From Limosilactobacillus mucosae DSM 13345 (GTDB lineage: Bacteria > Bacillota > Bacilli > Lactobacillales > Lactobacillaceae): DNA of 64,000 nucleotides. Each line of letters opens with the position of its first letter. Positions within the stretch are counted from its first letter, which is position 1. The DNA lies in assembly GCF_001436025.1 (NCBI RefSeq), contig NZ_AZEQ01000013.1:18549-82548 (forward strand). Direction: 5' to 3'. Of this stretch, positions 62,955-64,000 are shown one piece after another. Under the pieces are notes generated by a model. The model had not been told where the DNA came from. It saw nothing but the letters and a program-made list of their open reading frames with translations, and searched no databases. Both the position numbers and the translations under genes were made by a program.

Positions 62955-63710
62955 ATGCTTCACAACTTTACTATCGATCATCAATTAAATCACCGCACGA
63001 TTCGTAAATTCAAAGATCAGCCGCTTACAGAGGAACAGTTGACAACGCTGTTTGAAGTTGCACGGCAGACCTCCAGCAGCGAGTTTCTACAGCAGATGAC
63101 GATCATTCGCGTAACCGATCCGCAAAAACGGGCCGCGATTCGTGCCGTCAGTACCCAGCCATATGTTGGGGCGGAAGGCGAATTGCTGATGTTTATCACT
63201 GATCTGCATCGTAATGAGCTGATCCGGCACCATCAAGGAAATCTTGACGATCGTCGCATTGAAAAAACCGAGATGTTTCTGCAGGCCTATGAAGATACCG
63301 TCCTAGCCGTGCAAAACGTTTTGAATGCCGCGGAAAGCATGGGGTTGGGCGGTGTGATTCTGGGGTCGATTCAAAATGAGCCTGCTAAGATCATCAAGAC
63401 GCTGCATCTGCCTAAGCATACTTTTCCAACCTTGGGGCTGCAGCTGGGCGTACCGGATCAAAAACCGCAGCTGAAACCTCGATTGCCATTGGACAAGATC
63501 GTTTTTGAAAATGAGTATCAAGATATTGATCCGGCCAGCTTAAAAGACTATGACCAAATCGTAAATACCTATTATGATCTGCGGGATGCCAATCGACGCA
63601 TCGACACGTTTACTGATCAGGTCAACGGTCCCAAGCTCAATGGCACGCCTCAGGTTCGCGATCAGATTGCTCAAGTCCTCCACGATCAAAAACTGTGCCT
63701 GGACTTATAA
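62955..63710 (+). CDS. NADPH-dependent nitro/flavin reductase (NfsA family)
   Basis: The 251-residue flavoprotein probably binds FMN and reduces quinones, nitro compounds or azo dyes. The family start NHRTIRKFKDQPLTEEQL, the FMN loop ARQTSSSEFLQQMTIIRV and the middle segment AAESMGLGGVILGSI are typical of NfsA. The ATG follows AAGGAAGTCG. Confidence 0.92.
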   Translation: MLHNFTIDHQLNHRTIRKFKDQPLTEEQLTTLFEVARQTSSSEFLQQMTIIRVTDPQKRAAIRAVSTQPYVGAEGELLMFITDLHRNELIRHHQGNLDDRRIEKTEMFLQAYEDTVLAVQNVLNAAESMGLGGVILGSIQNEPAKIIKTLHLPKHTFPTLGLQLGVPDQKPQLKPRLPLDKIVFENEYQDIDPASLKDYDQIVNTYYDLRDANRRIDTFTDQVNGPKLNGTPQVRDQIAQVLHDQKLCLDL

Positions 63711-63776
63711 AATATCCTGGCTTCGTTGAAAATGACTGATTAATTCGTTATGATCAAACTATAAGGTGGTGGTCAG

Positions 63777-63884
63777 ATGCCTGAATGGTTTGAAAAGACA
63801 ATGCGGATTATCGTTTTAGGAATCTTTGTTTTTGGCATTATCTGGTTTGGCTATCTGATTTTACTGAAGGTCAGTGGTCAATGA
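63777..63884 (+). CDS. 35-residue single-span membrane peptide
   Basis: The ORF starts MPEWFEKTMR, has one hydrophobic helix (IIVLGIFVFGIIWFGYLILL) and ends KVSGQ. The ribosome site is AAGGTGGT, and a terminator follows at once. These signs support a real small gene, which shorter-ORF filters miss. A toxin-like or regulatory membrane peptide is possible; function is unknown. Confidence 0.55.
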   Translation: MPEWFEKTMRIIVLGIFVFGIIWFGYLILLKVSGQ

Positions 63885-63895
63885 CCAGCACGCTT

Positions 63896-63931
63896 AAAAA
63901 GCGACCGGCAGCAGTGCTGATCGCTTTTTTG
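63896..63931 (+). terminator. Terminator after the small membrane peptide
   Basis: AAAAAGCGA pairs with TCGCTTTTTT, with an inner GCAGC/GCTG type stem. Confidence 0.82.
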
Positions 63932-63947
63932 ACGACTATATAATAAA

Positions 63948-63975
63948 AAAACAGCCGTATATCAACGACTGTTTA
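63948..63975 (-). terminator. Terminator of the tRNA transcript (minus strand)
   Basis: On the minus strand AACAGTCGT pairs with ACGGCTGTT, followed by TTTTTATT. Confidence 0.75.
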
Positions 63976-63980
63976 AGCAA

Positions 63981-64000
63981 TGCCCCAGACAGGATTCGAA
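63981..64000 (-). tRNA. 3' end of a tRNA cut by the window edge
   Basis: Read on the minus strand, the last bases are TTCGAAT (T-loop), CCTGT (T-stem), CTGGGGC (acceptor strand) and A (discriminator). CCA is not encoded. The anticodon lies beyond the window, so the amino acid cannot be given. Confidence 0.75.

Overview
The window looks like a chromosomal segment of a lactic acid bacterium, most likely a heterofermentative lactobacillus of the Limosilactobacillus type. This is inferred from the gene families (NrdG, Suf, LysM/Apf proteins, PepV-like dipeptidases, GtfA/GtfB, CPBP protease), strong AGGAGG-type ribosome sites, frequent TTG starts, Gram-positive regulators (CtsR box, T-boxes, an S-MK box) and moderate GC content. 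I see no rRNA, CRISPR array or prophage. The species cannot be fixed from the sequence alone.

Layout. 1-5.8 kb: nrdG followed closely by sufC, sufD and sufB (iron-sulfur assembly); a TnpB transposon sits between sufC and sufD and supplies the end of sufC. 6-13 kb: two LysM/Apf cell-wall proteins with matching promoters, a thioesterase, a dispersed hairpin repeat, a PLD-nuclease/P-loop ATPase fusion and a HAD phosphatase. 13.7-17.9 kb: argCJBD (glutamate to N-acetylornithine, with acetyl recycling). 18-24 kb: Hsp20 under a CtsR box, a YfcC transporter with an M20 dipeptidase, a VanZ-like protein with a 55-residue partner, and an amino-acid permease. 24-28.4 kb (minus strand): Dps, an HMA metallochaperone, a P1B ATPase, a PerR/Fur regulator and a membrane protein, reading as a metal/peroxide-stress block.

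28.5-46.7 kb is dominated by amino-acid and sulfur metabolism under RNA control: an S-MK riboswitch before metK, a Leu T-box before leuS, a short leader ORF ending in Cys-Cys before a four-gene amino-acid ABC transporter, and another T-box before two cystathionine-lyase/synthase-type enzymes. ApbE, a divergent ROK protein, an orphan HicB, a MurJ-type flippase, NnrD, PepV and a universal stress protein complete this stretch. 47-57.3 kb carries envelope functions (L,D-transpeptidase, GH73 glucosaminidase, GtfA/GtfB protein O-glycosylation, CPBP protease), a deoxynucleoside kinase and rbsR-rbsK. 57.3-64 kb has a structured RNA gene (possibly 6S), another copy of the hairpin repeat, two MFS transporters, a CadD-family protein, a nitroreductase, a 35-residue membrane peptide and the 3' end of a tRNA.

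The most interesting signals are two leader-peptide attenuators. At 59.4-59.6 kb a promoter and strong ribosome site precede a 20-codon ORF whose last eight codons include six ATT (Ile). Four mutually exclusive RNA pairings and an intrinsic terminator follow, upstream of an MHS-family transporter. At 35.4-35.6 kb a 21-codon ORF ending TGT TGT TAA is followed by competing hairpins and a terminator, upstream of the ABC transporter. Both point to ribosome-mediated attenuation and predict what the transporters or their pathways respond to: isoleucine and cysteine.
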